NCBI RefSeq assembly: GCF_000024985.1
Contig: NC_013524.1
Coordinates: 1,178,001-1,242,000 of the forward strand
Source: Sphaerobacter thermophilus DSM 20745
Lineage (GTDB): Bacteria; Chloroflexota; Chloroflexia; Thermomicrobiales; Thermomicrobiaceae
Length of the DNA stretch: 64,000 nt
Direction of reading: 5' to 3'
Positions within the stretch are counted from its first letter, which is position 1. Every line of letters begins with the position of its first letter. A program made the position numbers and the translations under genes. Shown one piece after another: positions 40,887 through 49,955 of this stretch. The notes beneath the pieces are model-generated. The model made no database searches and was not told the origin of the DNA. It saw nothing but the letters and a program-made list of their open reading frames with translations.

Positions 40887-42644
40887 ATGCGTGTGTCGGA
40901 GCGGAAAGGGCCGGATCCGGTTACGACAGAGATCATCAGGAACTACTTCCTGTCAGCCGCGCAGGACATGAACGCGACGCTGATTCGGTCGTCGTATACC
41001 CCGGTGATCTACGAAGGATTGGACTGCGCGGTCGCCATCCTCGATGAGAATGCCGACGTTCTCGGCCAAGCAGCGGGGGTGCCGCTGTTCGTCGGCAACC
41101 TTGAGGTGTGTGTCAAGTTGACCACAGAGATGTACGGCCGGGACATCTATGAACCGGGCGACGTCTATTACATGAACGACCCGTACCTGCAGGGGACACA
41201 CCTCAACGACGCCACGATCTTCAGTCCTATCTTCATCGACGACGAGCTTGTCGGCTTCGCCGCAACCCGGGCGCACTGGCTTGATGTCGGTGGCAAAGAT
41301 CCTGGCGTCACGATGGACTCCACGGAGGTCTATCAGGAGGGCGTGCGCTGGCCACCGACGAAGATCTACTCTCGCTACCAGCCGCGAGAAGACATCATCG
41401 AGTTGCTCCGGCGAAATAGCCGGTTCAGCTACTCACTTATCGGTGACATGAACGCGCAGATCGCCGCCTGCCGCACCGGCGAAGAGCGCTTCAAGGCTGT
41501 CGTTGAACGCTTCGGGCTGGAGACAGTGCGGGCGGCGCGGGATGAGATCTTCCGCCAGTCGGCTGAGCTGGATCGTGAGGCGATTCGCGCCATTCCGGAT
41601 GGGGTCTACGAGGCCGAGGGTTGTCTGGATAACGACGGAATCTCCGATGACCCGGTGCCGGTCAAGGTGCGAGTGACGATCGACGGCGACCGGATGCACG
41701 TGGATCTTTCGGGTTCGGCTCCCGCGACGCGGGGACCCATTAACTGCGGCTTCGCGCAGACCATCTCCGCGACGCGCATGGCGTATCGGTTGCTGATCCA
41801 CCCCGATCGCCCCGTCGATGGCGGGACGTTCCCCACGCTGACCGTCTACGCGCCGGAGGGCTCGATCTTCAACGCGCAGGAACCGGCTGCGTGCCAGTGG
41901 TACTTCACTCCGCTCGGGCTGATGACCGACCTGTTCATCTCGGCGCTCGCCCCTGCCATCCCCGACAAGGTGGCTGCGGCTCACTATGGTGACTCGATGG
42001 TGGTGACCATTGCAGGGCGCGACCCACGCCGTGGCAACGCCCCCTTCCTGACGATCGAGCCGACCGCTGGTGGTTGGGGCGGCTACAAGGGTGGTGATGG
42101 CCAGGACGTCCTCATCAACAACGTCAACGGCGCCTTCCGTGACTTCCCGGTTGAGGTCTGGGAGACCAAGTACCCGATCCAGATCGGTTCATATCGCATC
42201 CGGCCTGATACGGGTGGTCCGGGCAAGTGGCGCGGTGGTTGTGGGGTATCGCGGGAATATCGCTTCGAGACGGACGCCCACGTCTATCTCTGGTTCGAGC
42301 GCTCCAAGACCCCTGCCTGGGGACTCTTCGGCGGCGGGACAGCCGTGGGGCCGGAGAACATTTTCATCGGTAGCCGGAACGAGCGTCGGCTCAAAGGGAA
42401 CGCCCTGGCGGTCAAGGCGGGTGACGTGATGGTGCTCAACACCGGCGGTGGCGGTGGCTATGGCGACCCGCTCGAGCGTGACCCAGAGGCGGTGCGCGCG
42501 GACGTCATCAATGGGTACGTCACGCGCGAGGGTGCGGCCCGGGACTACGGCGTCGTCCTTACCGATACCCTCGAGATCGACGAGGAGGCGACAGCCCGTC
42601 GGCGCGCTGAGATGGCCCGCGCCCGTGACGCGGTGGAGGGCTAA
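40887..42644 (+). CDS. hyuB: Hydantoinase/oxoprolinase subunit B
   Basis: This 585-residue subunit pairs with HyuA in ATP-dependent opening of N-methylhydantoin, 5-oxoproline, acetone or related compounds. The family blocks PDPVTTEIIRNYF, IRSSYTPVIYEGLDCAVAI, PLFVGNLEV, GDVYYMNDPYLQGTHLND and PINCGFAQTISATRMA are clear, and the Gly-rich GTRRGGCGVSREY-type region is present near residue 455. ATG 40887 follows GGGAAGGAC. It is 3 bp before the small gene and in series with hyuA, an operon with the transporter. Confidence 0.9.
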   Translation: MRVSERKGPDPVTTEIIRNYFLSAAQDMNATLIRSSYTPVIYEGLDCAVAILDENADVLGQAAGVPLFVGNLEVCVKLTTEMYGRDIYEPGDVYYMNDPYLQGTHLNDATIFSPIFIDDELVGFAATRAHWLDVGGKDPGVTMDSTEVYQEGVRWPPTKIYSRYQPREDIIELLRRNSRFSYSLIGDMNAQIAACRTGEERFKAVVERFGLETVRAARDEIFRQSAELDREAIRAIPDGVYEAEGCLDNDGISDDPVPVKVRVTIDGDRMHVDLSGSAPATRGPINCGFAQTISATRMAYRLLIHPDRPVDGGTFPTLTVYAPEGSIFNAQEPAACQWYFTPLGLMTDLFISALAPAIPDKVAAAHYGDSMVVTIAGRDPRRGNAPFLTIEPTAGGWGGYKGGDGQDVLINNVNGAFRDFPVEVWETKYPIQIGSYRIRPDTGGPGKWRGGCGVSREYRFETDAHVYLWFERSKTPAWGLFGGGTAVGPENIFIGSRNERRLKGNALAVKAGDVMVLNTGGGGGYGDPLERDPEAVRADVINGYVTREGAARDYGVVLTDTLEIDEEATARRRAEMARARDAVEG

Positions 42645-42646
42645 CG

Positions 42647-42982
42647 ATGATCCGGCTGACGGTCCTGTACAACCTACCGCCGGAGACGGACGAAGAGGAA
42701 TTCCTGGCGTGGCGCCTGGGCGAGCACCAGGAGAGCAATATGTCGATGCCTGGCGTCATCGCGTCGTCCTTCTACCGAATCTATGGGACGTGGACCGGGG
42801 ATCCTCCGCCCTATCGCTTCATGACTACCGTGGACTGGCCTGATCGGGAGAGCTTCGGGCGCGGGTTCTTTGACCCACACGTGCAAGCCAAGCTCCGCGA
42901 CGATGTCCAGCGCATCCGTGACGCGGTCTTCCTCATCTCCGAGGAATTGGCAAGCGGTTCCGTATCCGAGAGCAGGGAGTAG
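42647..42982 (+). CDS. EthD-like dimeric alpha/beta barrel protein
   Basis: This 111-residue protein (LTVLYNLPPETDEEEFLAW, then SFYRIYGTWTGDPPPYRFMTTVDWPDRESF) has the size and strand-helix pattern of EthD/DUF1330-type ferredoxin-like barrels. It lies 2 bp after hyuB and 4 bp before hyuA, so it is tightly in the operon. No catalytic residues can be assigned. The role may be a small auxiliary or isomerase of the pathway. Confidence 0.65.
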   Translation: MIRLTVLYNLPPETDEEEFLAWRLGEHQESNMSMPGVIASSFYRIYGTWTGDPPPYRFMTTVDWPDRESFGRGFFDPHVQAKLRDDVQRIRDAVFLISEELASGSVSESRE

Positions 42983-42986
42983 CGGC

Positions 42987-45029
42987 GTGAGTAGGTACAA
43001 GGTTTCGATTGATATCGGTGGTACGTTCACTGACCTGGTCGTCCACGACGAGGTCGGGGGACGGGCCTTCACGGGCAAGGTGCTCAGCACGCCGCACAAT
43101 CCGGCGGAGGGTGTCATAACCGGGTTGACCACGGTGCTGGATGACCCACGTGAAATCGGCTTCCTGGTGCACGGTACCACGGTCGGCCTCAATGCGTTCC
43201 TCGAGCGGCGGGGGGCCCGTGTCCTGCTCATCACGACCGAAGGATTCAAGGACGTCTACACGATTGCTCGTGGTGACCGCAAAGAGCTTCGTGCGCTCCG
43301 TTATCGCAAGCCGACCCCGCTGGTGCCTCCGAGCGACATCCACACTGTTCGCGAGCGCATTCGCTGGGATGGGACGGTGCAGGAGCCGCTGCACACGGAG
43401 GATCTCGAGCCGATCATCGAAAAGATCCAAGCAGAGGGAATCCGAGCGGTTGCTATCTGCTTCCTGCACTCCTACGTCAACCCGGAGCACGAACTTGCCG
43501 TCCGGGAGATCTTGACCCAGCGCCTGCCGGGCGTTTCGGTCTCCCTCTCCCATGAAATCGCCCGGGAGTGGCGTGAGTACGAGCGAACGTCGACCGTCGT
43601 GCTGAATGCGTACATCGCGCCGCCGATTGAGAACTATCTGGAGAGCCTGGAGCGGCAGATCGCCGAGCGCGGGGTGCAGAGCCGCCTCTACGTGATGCAG
43701 TCGAACGGCGGGGTGATGACCTCGGCGGCGGCGCGGCAGACCCCGATCCAGACCCTCCTGTCCGGGCCAGTGGGCGGCACCATCGGTGGGAAGGCGTTGA
43801 GCGAGGCGCTGGGACGGCCGAACCTGCTCTGCGTCGACATGGGCGGTACCTCCTTTGACGTGAGTCTGATCGTCAATGGCGAGCTGTCGGTCTCGACGGA
43901 GACGGTGCTGGAGGGCCTGCCGGTACTGATGTCGATCGTCGACATTCACACGATCGGTGCCGGTGGTGGCTCCGTTGCCTGGCTGGAAGCCGGGGCTTTG
44001 CGCGTTGGCCCGCGGAGTGCCGGTGCGGATCCAGGGCCGGCGTGCTACGGCAAGGGCGGCACAGAGCCTACGGTTACGGATGCCAATCTCTTCCTCGGTC
44101 GGATCAACCCCGGGTACTTCCTCGGGGGTAACATGACGCTGGACTACGACGCCTCTGCCCGGGCGATCGGGCGGCTCGCGGATAGCCTCGGCATGACGAG
44201 CGAGGCGCTGGCGGAGGGGATTCTGGCGATCGTCAATGCCAAGATGGCCGACGCCATGCGCACCCTTACCGTCAAGCGGGGAATCGACCCCCGGGACTTT
44301 TCGGTACTGGCGTTCGGTGGGGCCGGTCCCATGCATGCCGCCGCGCTCGCCGACGAGCTGGAGATCAGCGAGGTGATCGTTCCCTGGGCTCCCGGAACCT
44401 TCTCGGCGTGGGGCATGCTCCACACCGACGTCAGGCACGATCTGGTCCGCACGTTCTACTCCGCGCTCGACAGCACATCGCCGGAACAGATTGACGACGT
44501 CTTCACCGAGTTGGAAGCGCAGGGGCGCGCGATTCTCGAAGAGGAGCATGTGCCCGAAGATCGCATGCGCTTCATCTACTCCGCGGACATGCGCTACGTC
44601 GGCCAGGAGTACTTTGTCAACATCCCCGTGGAGCGGGGGAACGGATTCTCACAGGCCGACATCGCGCGGATGACAGAGCTTTTCCACTCGACCTACCGCA
44701 CGCGGTACGGTCATGCGACACCCGGCGCGCCGTTGGAGATCGTCAATCTACGTGTGGCCGCGCTCGGCTTGCTGGCAGGCCGCGTCCAGGGCTTCCAGCC
44801 CCAAGAGGAAACGGAGCTTGTACGCGAGACACGCAAGGTCATCTTCGATGGCGAGCCGGTTGATACGCTGATCCTCCGCCGTGATGTCCTGCCTATCGGG
44901 GCCACCTTTGAAGGCCCGGCTGTAGTGGAAGAGCAGACTGCGACGACGGTGGTGCCACCGAATTGGGCGGGTCACGTTGATCACCTCGGCAACCTCATCC
45001 TCCGGCGGAAGCGTCCGGCGGAGCGGTAG
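42987..45029 (+). CDS. hyuA: Hydantoinase/oxoprolinase subunit A
   Basis: This 680-residue ASKHA-fold subunit binds ATP and forms the phosphorylated intermediate in opening of hydantoin/5-oxoproline rings. It shows DIGGTFTDLVV near the start, then VHGTTVGLNAFLERRGARV, LSGPVGGTIGGKAL, DMGGTSFDVSLI, IGAGGGSVAWL, GPACYGKGGTEPTVTDANL and FGGAGPMHAAALADEL. Start GTG 42987 follows GGGAG; a longer ORF from 42870 overlaps the small gene and is not used. With HyuB it makes the complete enzyme. Confidence 0.92.
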   Translation: MSRYKVSIDIGGTFTDLVVHDEVGGRAFTGKVLSTPHNPAEGVITGLTTVLDDPREIGFLVHGTTVGLNAFLERRGARVLLITTEGFKDVYTIARGDRKELRALRYRKPTPLVPPSDIHTVRERIRWDGTVQEPLHTEDLEPIIEKIQAEGIRAVAICFLHSYVNPEHELAVREILTQRLPGVSVSLSHEIAREWREYERTSTVVLNAYIAPPIENYLESLERQIAERGVQSRLYVMQSNGGVMTSAAARQTPIQTLLSGPVGGTIGGKALSEALGRPNLLCVDMGGTSFDVSLIVNGELSVSTETVLEGLPVLMSIVDIHTIGAGGGSVAWLEAGALRVGPRSAGADPGPACYGKGGTEPTVTDANLFLGRINPGYFLGGNMTLDYDASARAIGRLADSLGMTSEALAEGILAIVNAKMADAMRTLTVKRGIDPRDFSVLAFGGAGPMHAAALADELEISEVIVPWAPGTFSAWGMLHTDVRHDLVRTFYSALDSTSPEQIDDVFTELEAQGRAILEEEHVPEDRMRFIYSADMRYVGQEYFVNIPVERGNGFSQADIARMTELFHSTYRTRYGHATPGAPLEIVNLRVAALGLLAGRVQGFQPQEETELVRETRKVIFDGEPVDTLILRRDVLPIGATFEGPAVVEEQTATTVVPPNWAGHVDHLGNLILRRKRPAER

Positions 45030-45108
45030 GCGAAGACGGCTCATAGCTCGTCTCCGGGGACAGATCGACGCAGTCCGAGTACGCTTTAGTCGTAAGCGCC
45101 TCGTCTTG

Positions 45109-45122
45109 GGCGCCTACCGTAC
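45109..45122. promoter_or_regulatory. GGCGCCTAC site shared with the GntR control region
   Basis: GGCGCCTACCGTAC lies 63 bp before the aldehyde dehydrogenase start. The same GGCGCCTAC core occurs at 36942-36951 inside the dyad next to the GntR gene. It is a candidate second operator of the same regulator; two copies alone are not proof. Confidence 0.4.
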
Positions 45123-45184
45123 AGGCGTGACGGACGAGGCAACGACTGCGTACTGGTACCTGGATGAGAGGATGTGGTCAAGCG

Positions 45185-46735
45185 ATGCGCGGACCGTTTC
45201 AGAATGAGCCAGCATTGGATTTCTCCCTCCCGGAGAATCGCGCGGCGATGCGGGCGGCGCTGGAGCAGGTGAAGAGCCAGCTCGGGCAGCGCTATCCCAT
45301 CGTCATCGGCGGTGAGCGGCGGGAGACGGGCGAGTGGATCCGCTCGGTCAACCCGGGTCACCCGGATCAGGTCGTGGGCCTGGTCGCCAAGGCACGGGCG
45401 GCCGACGTCGAGGATGCGGTGGCAGCGGCGGAGGCCGCGTACCAGGAGTGGCGGCGGATGCCGGCCAGCGGGCGCGCCAGCGTGCTGTTCCGCATGGCGG
45501 CGATCATCCGGCGGCGCAAGCTGGAGCTGGCGGCCTGGATGGTCTACGAGCTCGACAAGCCCTGGGATGAGGCCGAGGGCGAGGTCTGCGAGGCGATTGA
45601 CTTCCTGGAGTGGTACGGGCGGCAGGCGCTGGAGCTGGCGCAGCCGGTCCAGTTGAGCCACATCCCGGAGGAGGCCGTTCAGCTCTACTGGGTGCCGCTG
45701 GGCGTCGGCGTGATCATCCCGCCGTGGAACTTCCCCTGCGCCATTCTGACCGGGATGACGATGGGCCCGGTCGCGGCGGGCAACACGGCGATCGTCAAGC
45801 CGGCCAGCAACACCCCGGTCATCGGCTACAAGATGTTCGAGATCATGGAGGAGGCCGGCGTCCCGGCGGGCGTGGTCAACTTCCTCCCGGGCAGTGGTGC
45901 CGAGGTGGGCGACGCGCTCGTCGACCACCCGCGGGTGCGCTTCGTCAACTTCACGGGCTCAAAGGACGTGGGCGTCCGCATCTACGAGCGGGCGGCCCGG
46001 GTGCAGCCGGGGCAGCGGTGGCTCAAGCGGGTCGCGGCCGAGATGGGCGGCAAGGACGCAATCATCGTCGATGCCGATGCTGACCTGGCCGACGCAGCGC
46101 AGGGCATCGTCGCGTCCGCCTTCGGCTTCTCCGGCCAGAAGTGCTCGGCCTGCTCGCGCGCTATCGTCCACGCCGACGTCTACGACGAGATCGTGGAGCG
46201 CGTCGTGGCGCTGACGCGGGAGACGGTCAAGGTCGGCTCCGGCGAGAGCGGCGAGGCAACCGTCTGCGCCGTGGTCGATGAGAAGCAGTACCGCACGATC
46301 CTGAACTACATCGAGATCGGCAAGCAGGAGGGGCGCCTGGTGCTCGGCGGTGAGCCGGCCGAGGGGCCGGGCTACTACATCCAGCCGACGATCTTCGCCG
46401 ACGTCCCGGCCGATGCTCGCATCGCCTGCGAGGAGATCTTCGGCCCGGTGCTGGCGATCGTGAAGGCGAAGGACTTCGACGAGGCGCTGGCCATCGCGAA
46501 CGCGAGCGAGTACGGCCTGACCGGGTCGGTCTACTCGCGGAACCGGGCCCACCTGGAGCGGGCACGGTTCGAGTTCGAGGTGGGCAACCTCTATCTAAAC
46601 CGGAAGTGCACCGCGGCACTGCAAGGGGTGCATGGCTTCGGCGGGATGAAGCTGAGCGGGACGAACACCCGAGCGGGTGGTCCCGACTACCTGCAGCACT
46701 TCATGGAGTTGAAGTCGGTCGGCGAGCGGCTCTAG
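45185..46735 (+). CDS. Aldehyde dehydrogenase, delta-1-pyrroline-5-carboxylate dehydrogenase-like
   Basis: This 516-residue NAD-dependent dehydrogenase has the length and order of RocA-type P5C dehydrogenases (about 515), which oxidise glutamate semialdehyde to glutamate. Visible motifs are the WNFPCAILTGMTMGPVAAGN block, the Glu region AAEMGGKDAIIVD, and the nucleophile Cys in GFSGQKCSACSRAIV. The VNPGHPDQVVG and FEFEVGNLYLNRKCTAALQG segments support RocA-type proline catabolism. ATG 45185 is chosen; ATG 45164 is the alternative. Proline dehydrogenase follows 30 bp downstream. Confidence 0.85.
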   Translation: MRGPFQNEPALDFSLPENRAAMRAALEQVKSQLGQRYPIVIGGERRETGEWIRSVNPGHPDQVVGLVAKARAADVEDAVAAAEAAYQEWRRMPASGRASVLFRMAAIIRRRKLELAAWMVYELDKPWDEAEGEVCEAIDFLEWYGRQALELAQPVQLSHIPEEAVQLYWVPLGVGVIIPPWNFPCAILTGMTMGPVAAGNTAIVKPASNTPVIGYKMFEIMEEAGVPAGVVNFLPGSGAEVGDALVDHPRVRFVNFTGSKDVGVRIYERAARVQPGQRWLKRVAAEMGGKDAIIVDADADLADAAQGIVASAFGFSGQKCSACSRAIVHADVYDEIVERVVALTRETVKVGSGESGEATVCAVVDEKQYRTILNYIEIGKQEGRLVLGGEPAEGPGYYIQPTIFADVPADARIACEEIFGPVLAIVKAKDFDEALAIANASEYGLTGSVYSRNRAHLERARFEFEVGNLYLNRKCTAALQGVHGFGGMKLSGTNTRAGGPDYLQHFMELKSVGERL

Positions 46736-46765
46736 CTCGATAAAGCGAGAAAGGGTGGCGTTGTC

Positions 46766-47743
46766 GTGACGGCGCATGGATCGTCGACACTCGGGGAGAA
46801 TCCCCTCGGCCAGGTTTCGGCCTCGGTGAACCTGGTGTTCCGCAAGGGCATCCTCATGGCCACGTCGAACCGGTGGGTGTCACGGTTCGTGCGCCGGTAC
46901 GGTATGCGCTTGGGCGCGGGCCGCTTCGTCGCGGGCGAGACCTTCGACGAGGCGGTCCCCGTCCTGCGCCGGCTCAACGAGCAAGGGCTGCGGACCAACA
47001 CGACCCTCCTCGGCGAGGGGGTGCGCGACGAGACCATGGCCCGCGGCGTGGCCGATACCTACTGCGACGTGCTCGATCGGATCGCCGCCGAGGGGCTCCA
47101 GACGAATATCGCGCTTAAGCTGACGCACCTGGGGCTCGATCTCGGGGAGGATATCGCGTACGAGAACGTGAAGCGGGTGGTCGCCCACGCCGCAACCGTG
47201 GGCAACTTCATCCGCATCGACATGGAGGAGTCGGCGCGCGTCGACGCCACGCTGGCGATCTACCGTCGCCTGCGGGCCGACGGGTTCGACAATGTCGGCA
47301 CCGTCCTCCAGGCGATGCTCTACCGCACCGCGCGGGACCTCGAGGACCTGCTACCGCTGAAGCCCAACCTGAGGCTGGTCAAGGGGGCGTACCTGGAGTC
47401 GGCGGACGTCGCCTACCAGAAGAAGAGCGAGGTCGACCGGAACTACCTGTACCTCGCGGAGCGGATGCTCGACGAGTGCAGCTTCACCGCGATCGCCACG
47501 CACGACGAGCGCATCATCGCGCACGTGATCGACTACACCAAGCGCCACGGCATCGGGTCGGATCGCTTCGAGTTCCAGATGCTCTACGGGATCCGGCCGC
47601 AGTTGCAGCGTGACCTCGTGCGGCAGGGCTACCGGGTGCTGGTGGCGACGCCCTACGGCAGCGAGTGGTACTTCTACCTCATGCGCCGGCTGGCTGAACG
47701 TCCGGCGAACCTGCTGTTTGTGCTCCGCGGGCTGGCGCGGTAG
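46766..47743 (+). CDS. Proline dehydrogenase (monofunctional, FAD)
   Basis: This 325-residue enzyme oxidises L-proline to pyrroline-5-carboxylate with FAD and passes electrons to the membrane chain. The TIM-barrel elements are seen: TNIALKLTHLGLDL, FIRIDMEES, VGTVLQAMLYRT, LRLVKGAYLESADVAY, FTAIATHDERII, FEFQMLYGIR, and the C-terminal RVLVATPYGSEWYFYLMRRLAERP, typical of monofunctional bacterial PRODH. GTG 46766 follows AAAGGGTGG. It is paired with a P5C-dehydrogenase-like gene, giving the full proline-to-glutamate route. Confidence 0.92.
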   Translation: MTAHGSSTLGENPLGQVSASVNLVFRKGILMATSNRWVSRFVRRYGMRLGAGRFVAGETFDEAVPVLRRLNEQGLRTNTTLLGEGVRDETMARGVADTYCDVLDRIAAEGLQTNIALKLTHLGLDLGEDIAYENVKRVVAHAATVGNFIRIDMEESARVDATLAIYRRLRADGFDNVGTVLQAMLYRTARDLEDLLPLKPNLRLVKGAYLESADVAYQKKSEVDRNYLYLAERMLDECSFTAIATHDERIIAHVIDYTKRHGIGSDRFEFQMLYGIRPQLQRDLVRQGYRVLVATPYGSEWYFYLMRRLAERPANLLFVLRGLAR

Positions 47744-47808
47744 ATTGCCGAGGCGGCGAAGCGTTCTCAGCCTCATGTGACTAGCCACCCTCTAGACGCG
47801 AGCGTGTA

Positions 47809-47836
47809 CAGGCGGGGCGGGATATCCCCCCGCCTG
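47809..47836 (+). terminator. Hairpin between proline dehydrogenase and DapA-family genes
   Basis: CAGGCGGGG (47809-47817) and CCCCGCCTG (47828-47836) form a 9-bp stem. It lies 65 bp past the PRODH stop and might limit read-through into the DapA-like gene. No T-run. Confidence 0.5.
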
Positions 47837-47971
47837 CGTGTATAGCCCTTGCTCGGGGTGCCGGGTGGGGACGAGAATGCCCCGTGCGGGGACGGTGTGC
47901 TGCGCGGTGCAGAGGCGCCCGTGCGCTGTGGCTGATCGACCAGGCCTGTGGGCTGGGAAGGACGTGATCCG

Positions 47972-48880
47972 ATGCCTGGACTCCGTGGGGTGTACAACAT
48001 CCTCTCGACACCGTTCCGCCCGGACGGGGCAATCGACGAGGCGAGCCTGCGGCGGCTGACCGAGGCCACCATCGGCATGGGGGTCGATGGAATCACCATC
48101 CTCGGGGTGGCTGGTGAGGCGCAGAAGCTGCTGCAGGAAGAACGCCGCCGGCTGATTGAGATCGTGATGGAGGTCACCGCCGGACGGGTACCGATCATCG
48201 TCGGCACCTCGCACGACGGGACCGAGGCGACGATCGCGGCCAGCCGCGAGGCCCAGGCGGCCGGTGCGGCCGGGGTGATGGTGGCGCCGCCCACCTTCCT
48301 GCAACCCGGTCCGGCCCTGACCCGGCACTACGAGCGCGTGGCCGCGGCGATCGACATTCCGATCGTGCTGCAGGACTTCCCGCCGGTCAACGGGGTCACC
48401 CTCTCGCCGCGGGCCATGGCCGACCTGGTGCGTGCCGTGCCGGCCATCACCACGATCAAGCTGGAGGACCCGCCGACGCCGCAGCGCACGGCCCAGACGC
48501 TGCAGCTGCTGGAAGGGCGGGCCACCATCGTGGGCGGGCTCGGGGGCATGTACATGCTGGATGAGCTGCGGCGCGGCGCCAGTGGGACGATGACCGGCTT
48601 CGCCTACCCGGAAATCCTGGTCCGGATCTGGCGCGCCTGGGAGTCGGGCGATCGCGCGGAGGCCGAGGCGACCTACTATCGCTACCTGCCGCTGCTGGTC
48701 TTCGAGGGACAGCCGAAGCTGGGCGTGGCAATCCGCAAGGAGATCCTGCGCCGCCGGGGGTTGATCGACTGCGCAGTGCTGCGAGAGCCGGGCCCGCGCC
48801 TCGACGACGGCATACGGGAGGATCTCGAGGCCACGCTGCGGGCGCTCGCGATCGACGACGTGTACCCGCCGCTCGGCTAG
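47972..48880 (+). CDS. DapA/HpaI-type aldolase family (dihydrodipicolinate synthase-like)
   Basis: This 302-residue TIM-barrel lyase uses a Schiff-base lysine, Lys163 in AITTIKLEDPP. ILGVAGEAQKLLQEERRRLI and PIIVGTSHDGTEATIAASR are the early DHDPS-family blocks; GVAGE replaces the classical G(T/S)TGE. ATG 47972 follows GGGAAGG. Because it is between PRODH and a proline racemase/hydroxyproline epimerase gene, a hydroxyproline-pathway deaminase (pyrroline-4-hydroxy-2-carboxylate deaminase, also DapA family) is an attractive reading; other aldolases remain possible. Confidence 0.8.
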   Translation: MPGLRGVYNILSTPFRPDGAIDEASLRRLTEATIGMGVDGITILGVAGEAQKLLQEERRRLIEIVMEVTAGRVPIIVGTSHDGTEATIAASREAQAAGAAGVMVAPPTFLQPGPALTRHYERVAAAIDIPIVLQDFPPVNGVTLSPRAMADLVRAVPAITTIKLEDPPTPQRTAQTLQLLEGRATIVGGLGGMYMLDELRRGASGTMTGFAYPEILVRIWRAWESGDRAEAEATYYRYLPLLVFEGQPKLGVAIRKEILRRRGLIDCAVLREPGPRLDDGIREDLEATLRALAIDDVYPPLG

Positions 48881-48905
48881 GGTCGGCGGACCGAAGAGGG
48901 GACAG

Positions 48906-49907
48906 ATGGCCGGACGCCGGATAATCACCACCATCGATGCCCACGCGGGCGGGGAACCGCTGCGCGTGGTGACGGCGGGGCTGCCGCGGCTCAAGGGCGC
49001 GACGATGCTCGAGCGGCGGCGGGAGATGCGTGACCACCACGACGCGGTGCGGCGCATCTTGATGTGGGAGCCGCGCGGTCACGCCGACATGTACGGCGCT
49101 ATCCTGACGCCACCGGTGACGCCCGAGGCCGACTACGGCGTACTCTTCATGCACAACGAGGGGTACTCCACCATGTGCGGCCACGGGATCATCGCCCTGA
49201 CCACGGTGCTGCTGGAGACCGGCATGCACCCGGTGGCCGGCGAGGAGACGGTCATCCGCTACGACAGCCCGGCCGGGCTGATCACGGCGCGCGGGACCGT
49301 CGTTGATGGCCGAGTCCGGCAGGTGGCCTTCGAGAATGTTCCCTCCTTCGTCTACGCCCCGGCGGTCGAGGTCGAAACGCCATATGGGACATTCCCGGTG
49401 GCGGTGGTCTTCGGCGGCGCCTTCTACGCCCTGGTCGACGCCAGTGTGGCCGGGCTGGAGGTCCGGAAGGAGCAGGTACAGGACCTGATCGCCTTCGGCA
49501 TGGCGGTCAAGCACGCGGTCGAGGCGCAGCTCGACGTGGTCCACCCGCTCGAGCCGGAACTGCGCGGGATCTACGGCACGATCATTTGTGGGCCGCCGGT
49601 TGACCCCGCGGCGCACGGGCGCAACGTGACGATCTTCGCGGACGGTGAGGTGGACCGTTCGCCCTGCGGCACCGGCACTGCGGCCCGCGTGGCGTGGCTC
49701 TACGCCAATGGCCAGCTCGGTCTGGGCGAGCCGTACGTGCATGAGAGCATCATCGGCAGCCACTACACGGCGCGGGTGCTGCGGGAGACCCAGGTCGGCG
49801 ACATTGCCGCGGTGGTGCCGGAGATCGCGGGCCGCGGCTACCTCACCGGCTTCCATACCTTCGTGGTCGAGGAGGACGACCCGTTCGCCGGCTTCCTGGT
49901 GCGGTGA
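48906..49907 (+). CDS. Proline racemase / hydroxyproline 2-epimerase family
   Basis: This 333-residue, cofactor-free enzyme has both catalytic cysteines: Cys91 in YSTMCGHGII and Cys254 in DRSPCGTGTAAR. Two Cys fit a racemase or epimerase; a Thr in the second site would have indicated a trans-3-hydroxyproline dehydratase. The first motif region (MHNEGYSTMCGH) looks like the dehydratase branch, so specificity is open. Adjacent DapA-family, PRODH and ALDH genes favour hydroxyproline or proline catabolism. It starts 25 bp after the DapA-like gene. Confidence 0.86.
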   Translation: MAGRRIITTIDAHAGGEPLRVVTAGLPRLKGATMLERRREMRDHHDAVRRILMWEPRGHADMYGAILTPPVTPEADYGVLFMHNEGYSTMCGHGIIALTTVLLETGMHPVAGEETVIRYDSPAGLITARGTVVDGRVRQVAFENVPSFVYAPAVEVETPYGTFPVAVVFGGAFYALVDASVAGLEVRKEQVQDLIAFGMAVKHAVEAQLDVVHPLEPELRGIYGTIICGPPVDPAAHGRNVTIFADGEVDRSPCGTGTAARVAWLYANGQLGLGEPYVHESIIGSHYTARVLRETQVGDIAAVVPEIAGRGYLTGFHTFVVEEDDPFAGFLVR

Positions 49908-49955
49908 GGCGGCGTCGCCTGTCACACCACGCATGACGGACAGGAGGAACGCCCG

